Below, one piece after another: positions 61,517-64,000 of a DNA stretch of 64,000 nucleotides. Source of the stretch: an uncultured Acetatifactor sp. (GTDB taxonomy: Bacteria; Bacillota; Clostridia; Lachnospirales; Lachnospiraceae); contig CAJGCP010000002.1 in NCBI GenBank assembly GCA_904501885.1, forward strand, positions 1 through 64,000, read 5' to 3'. Positions within the stretch are counted from its first letter, which is position 1. Each line of letters starts with the position of its first letter. The notes under the pieces were generated by a model that saw only the letters and a list, made by a program, of their open reading frames with translations, did not search any database and was not told the DNA's origin. The translations under genes were made by a program, and so were the position numbers.

Positions 61517-62305
61517 ATGAGTAGCGTTCAACTTTTGGATAAAACCAGAAAAATTGGGAAATTACTCCACAATAACAACTCCAGTAAAGTGGTGTTCAAC
61601 GATATATGTAAAGTGATGCGCGAAATTCTGGATTCCAATGTGCTAGTCATCAGCCGCAAAGGTAAGGTGTTAGGCGTTGGTAAGTGCGACGGTGTGGATA
61701 GCATCAATGAGATGATGGATGAGACCGTTGGCGGATATATAGATGGAATGTTGAATGAGCGTCTGCTGGGAGTTCTTTCCATTAAGGAGAATGTAAACCT
61801 GGCTACTTTGGGATTTGAAGGACCTGATATTAAGAAATTTCAGGCAATCATCACTCCCATAGAGATTGCCGGTGAGAGACTGGGTACCATGTTTGTATAC
61901 AAATGCAACGACCAGTATGACATTGACGACATCATTCTTTGCGAATATGGCACCACTGTAGTGGGTTTGGAAATGCTCCGTGCAGTCAGTGAGGAGAGTG
62001 CAGAGGAGAGCCGCAAGATTGCAGTTGTGAAATCGGCCATAAGTACCTTATCCTTCTCGGAAATGGAAGCCATTACCCATATCTTTGACGAATTGGGCAG
62101 TATGGAAGGTATTTTGGTTGCCAGCAAGATTGCAGACAGAGTGGGCATCACCAGAAGCGTGATTGTTAACGCACTTCGTAAATTCGAAAGTGCCGGTGTT
62201 ATTGAATCGAGATCCTCCGGTATGAAGGGTACCTACATCAAAGTCTTGAATGATGTGGTATTTGATGAAATAGAGGAACTGAAAAAGCACAGTGCCGGTA
62301 AGTAA
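61517..62305 (+). CDS. codY: Global nutrient-sensing transcriptional regulator CodY
   Basis: CodY is a GTP- and branched-chain amino acid-sensing repressor of transition-phase genes. It has an N-terminal GAF domain (LLDKTRKIGKLLHNN, then VISRKGKVLG) and a C-terminal winged helix-turn-helix (LVASKIADRVGITRSVIVNALRK, shortened ASKIADRVGITRSVIVN, followed by ESAGVIESRSSGMKGTYIKV, shortened AGVIESRSSGMKGTYIK). 262 residues matches the family. GAGGAGG precedes the ATG. A CodY box lies upstream, and likely targets in the window include the opp operon. Confidence 0.96.
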   Translation: MSSVQLLDKTRKIGKLLHNNNSSKVVFNDICKVMREILDSNVLVISRKGKVLGVGKCDGVDSINEMMDETVGGYIDGMLNERLLGVLSIKENVNLATLGFEGPDIKKFQAIITPIEIAGERLGTMFVYKCNDQYDIDDIILCEYGTTVVGLEMLRAVSEESAEESRKIAVVKSAISTLSFSEMEAITHIFDELGSMEGILVASKIADRVGITRSVIVNALRKFESAGVIESRSSGMKGTYIKVLNDVVFDEIEELKKHSAGK

Positions 62306-62330
62306 TTTAAAATAGTAAATAAAAACACTT

Positions 62331-62360
62331 GAAACCCCTTGCAATGAGGGGTTTCTTATG
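62331..62360 (+). terminator. Hairpin after codY, overlapping the rpsB promoter
   Basis: GAAACCCC pairs with GGGGTTTC around CTTGCAATGA and is followed by TTATGTT, a weak T run. The -35 of the rpsB promoter lies in its loop. Confidence 0.55.
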
Positions 62361-62367
62361 TTATAAT
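62339..62367 (+). promoter_or_regulatory. Strong promoter of rpsB-tsf
   Basis: TTGCAA (62339-62344) and a perfect TATAAT (62362-62367) are spaced by 17 bases. Transcription would begin near 62374. Confidence 0.8.
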
Positions 62368-62374
62368 CCCAAGT

Positions 62375-62510
62375 TGTGATATTATGCACGCAATCCGATT
62401 CCGTAATGGTGCATGTTACAAATATATGTGGTTACGGGAGCGAACCGGAGTTTAACGCGCTTCGGCGAGAAAGGAGAGCGGAAGAATTTAACCAAATGGA
62501 GGTAAGAAAA
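62375..62510 (+). promoter_or_regulatory. Long leader of rpsB, possible ribosomal-protein leader RNA
   Basis: The predicted leader is about 136 bases and includes GC-rich segments able to pair (GCGCTTCGGCG, CGGGAGCGAACCGGAG). It is open in frame with rpsB, but the strong GGAGGT site just before 62511 shows that translation starts there. Ribosomal-protein operons often have autoregulatory leaders; this one is a candidate only. Confidence 0.35.
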
Positions 62511-63278
62511 ATGAGCGTTATTTCTATGAAGCAGTTACTTGAAGCAGGTGTTCACTTTGGACACCAGACCAGAAGATGGAACCCTAAGATGGCTCCTTAC
62601 ATCTTCACCGAGAGAAATGGTATCCACATCATCGACTTGCAGAAATCTGTAGTTAAGGTAGATGAAGCTTATACCGCAATCTCTGAAATCGCAGCACAGG
62701 GCGGTACCATTCTGTTTGTAGGTACCAAGAAGCAGGCACAGGACGCAGTGAAGACCGAGGCTCTTCGTTGTGGTATGTTCTATGTAAACGAGAGATGGTT
62801 GGGCGGTATGCTGACCAACTTCAAGACCATCCAGTCCCGTATCGAAAGACTTCGTGCAATCGAGAGAATGTCTGAGGACGGAACCTTTGATGTGTTGCCT
62901 AAGAAGGAAGTTATTGAATTGAAGAAAGAGTGGGAGAAGTTGGAGAAGAACCTTGGTGGTATCAAGGATATGACCAGAATTCCCGATGCTATCTTCGTTG
63001 TAGATCCTAAGAAGGAGAGAATCTGCGTACAGGAAGCACACTCTCTTGGTATTACTTTGATTGGTATCGGCGATACCAACTGTGATCCTGAAGAATTGGA
63101 TTACATTATCCCCGGTAATGACGATGCAATCAGAGCAGTAAACTTGATTGTTGCAAAGATGGCAGATGCTGTTATCGAAGCAAATCAGGGTGAAGTAGTT
63201 TATGAGGCTGAGCAGGTAGAAACTGCAGAGGCAACTGATATTGAAGAAGTTGCGGCTGAGGAAGCTACCGAGGAATAA
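62511..63278 (+). CDS. rpsB: 30S ribosomal protein S2
   Basis: S2 is a late-binding small-subunit protein needed for translation initiation. The N-terminus MKQLLEAGVHFGHQTRRWNP, shortened LLEAGVHFGHQTRRWNP, and the TNFKTIQSRIERL and IPGNDDAIRAVNLI motifs are characteristic. 255 residues includes an acidic C-terminal tail of about 25 residues (EVAAEEATEE). GGAGGT seven to eight bases upstream fixes the start. tsf follows after 43 bases, the universal order. Confidence 0.97.
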   Translation: MSVISMKQLLEAGVHFGHQTRRWNPKMAPYIFTERNGIHIIDLQKSVVKVDEAYTAISEIAAQGGTILFVGTKKQAQDAVKTEALRCGMFYVNERWLGGMLTNFKTIQSRIERLRAIERMSEDGTFDVLPKKEVIELKKEWEKLEKNLGGIKDMTRIPDAIFVVDPKKERICVQEAHSLGITLIGIGDTNCDPEELDYIIPGNDDAIRAVNLIVAKMADAVIEANQGEVVYEAEQVETAEATDIEEVAAEEATEE

Positions 63279-63321
63279 TCCTTTTGTAACATTTGAAAAT
63301 TAGAAAATGGAGGATATTAAA

Positions 63322-64000
63322 ATGGCAGAAATTACCGCAGCTATGGTAAAAGAACTGCGCGAACTGACCGGCGCAGGTATGATGGATTGTAAGAAGGCTC
63401 TGAATGAGACCAACGGAAATATGGAAGAGGCTGTAGATGTTCTGAAGAAGAGCGGTGCGGCTAAAATGGAGAAGAAAGCATCCAGAATCGCAGCAGAAGG
63501 TCTTGCTCGTGTTGCAGTAAAGGACAACGTTGCAGTTGTTGTTGAAGTAAACTCTGAGACTGACTTTGTTGCTAAGAATGAAACCTTCCAGGAGTTCGTT
63601 CAATTGGTAGCTGATAATGCATTGGCTTCCGGATTAAACGGTGGTAAGAATGGTGAAGATATTGAAGCGCTTCTTGAAGTGAACGGCCTGAAGGACGTAT
63701 TGATTGAGAAGACCGCTACCATCGGTGAGAAATTGTCTGTACGTAGATTTGAGAAGGCTACCGGTGACTGTGTAGCTACTTACCTGCATGCAGGTGGTAA
63801 GATTGGTGTACTCGTAGCAGCAGATGGTGCAGCAGATGCGAAGGAAGCACTTACCAATGTTGCAATGCAGATCGCAGCAATGAATCCTCAGTACATCAGC
63901 AGAGCTGATATCTCTGAGGCTGAGATTGCAAAGATGAGAGAAATTATTGTTGAGTCTTCCTTGAATGACCCTGCATCTCTTCCCAAGCCTATTTTGAATG
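63322..64000 (+). CDS. tsf: Translation elongation factor Ts (3' truncated by the window)
   Basis: EF-Ts recharges EF-Tu with GTP. The UBA-like N-terminus carries the family signature VKELRELTGAGMMDCKKAL, followed by KKASRIAAEGL and VVEVNSETDFVAKNETF. GGAGG lies seven to nine bases before the ATG. The frame is open to the last base of the window, giving about 226 residues; roughly 80-90 more are expected outside. Codon use is narrow, as for rpsB. Confidence 0.96.
   Translation, partial: MAEITAAMVKELRELTGAGMMDCKKALNETNGNMEEAVDVLKKSGAAKMEKKASRIAAEGLARVAVKDNVAVVVEVNSETDFVAKNETFQEFVQLVADNALASGLNGGKNGEDIEALLEVNGLKDVLIEKTATIGEKLSVRRFEKATGDCVATYLHAGGKIGVLVAADGAADAKEALTNVAMQIAAMNPQYISRADISEAEIAKMREIIVESSLNDPASLPKPILN

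Noticed and set aside
62376..62510. 45-residue N-terminal extension of ribosomal protein S2
   Set aside because: GGAGGT lies just before the ATG at 62511, which gives the conserved S2 N-terminus; the upstream open frame lies in the leader and has no ribosome site.

Overview
This window is a contiguous stretch of chromosome from an endospore-forming, Gram-positive member of the Clostridia, most likely the family Lachnospiraceae. The evidence is gene content: PolC-type DNA polymerase III, CodY, LytTR/GHKL two-component signalling, three sporulation sigma factors (SigE, SigG, SigK), SpoIIGA, SpoIIP, germination protease, a YlmC/YmxH protein, and lipoproteins with acidic or Pro-Thr-rich linkers. 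Nearly all genes lie on the + strand. There are no rRNA genes, phages, insertion sequences or CRISPR arrays. The genus cannot be fixed from the sequence alone.

Layout. 1-4.7 kb: the tail of a probable nucleotidyltransferase-like gene, then rnhA, an RluF-type pseudouridine synthase, ligA and metA. 4.8-7.9 kb: an LprI-like lipoprotein gene joined to a LytTR regulator and a GHKL kinase. 8-11.5 kb: a surface cluster of a duplicated acidic lipoprotein, a small membrane protein and a large Pro-Thr-rich lipoprotein. 11.6-15.5 kb: ychF, a GT-C type membrane protein and lgt, whose product would lipidate the four lipoproteins encoded here. 15.6-16.3 kb: a lone D-lyxose isomerase gene on the - strand.

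16.5-28.3 kb is the division and cell-wall cluster: mraZ, rsmH, an ftsL-like gene, two class B penicillin-binding proteins, murD, a SEDS polymerase, murA, ftsQ and ftsZ. murE, murF, mraY, murG, murB and ftsA are absent from it. It runs into sporulation genes at 28.4-32 kb (spoIIGA-sigE, an unknown gene, a VanZ-like gene, inverted sigG, ylmC). Then follow nrdR, a SpoVB-like flippase, mnmA and rpsT, and then gpr-spoIIP-lepA-hemW-sigK-yifB (35.5-43 kb).

43.1-49.0 kb is a complete oligopeptide ABC transporter operon (oppBCDFA). It sits between yifB and dprA and is followed by a palindrome-rich spacer and a small inverted-repeat-flanked cassette. 49.6-64 kb holds dprA, ispG-polC, tRNA-Glu(CTC), an unusual cytosolic ParB-like/BMP fusion, a metallophosphoesterase, topA, codY, rpsB and the start of tsf.

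The most interesting signals are mainly regulatory and structural. They include paired Spo0A boxes at the spoIIGA promoter, a near-consensus CodY box directly before codY with a weaker one over the opp -10, and 22-bp-spaced direct repeats upstream of the ftsZ promoter. Others are a hairpin that would bury the ribosome-binding site of the second penicillin-binding protein, the 298-bp inverted-repeat cassette with its own promoter, small gene and terminator, and the leaderless ParB-like/BMP fusion. No defence or biosynthetic system of a wholly new kind is evident.
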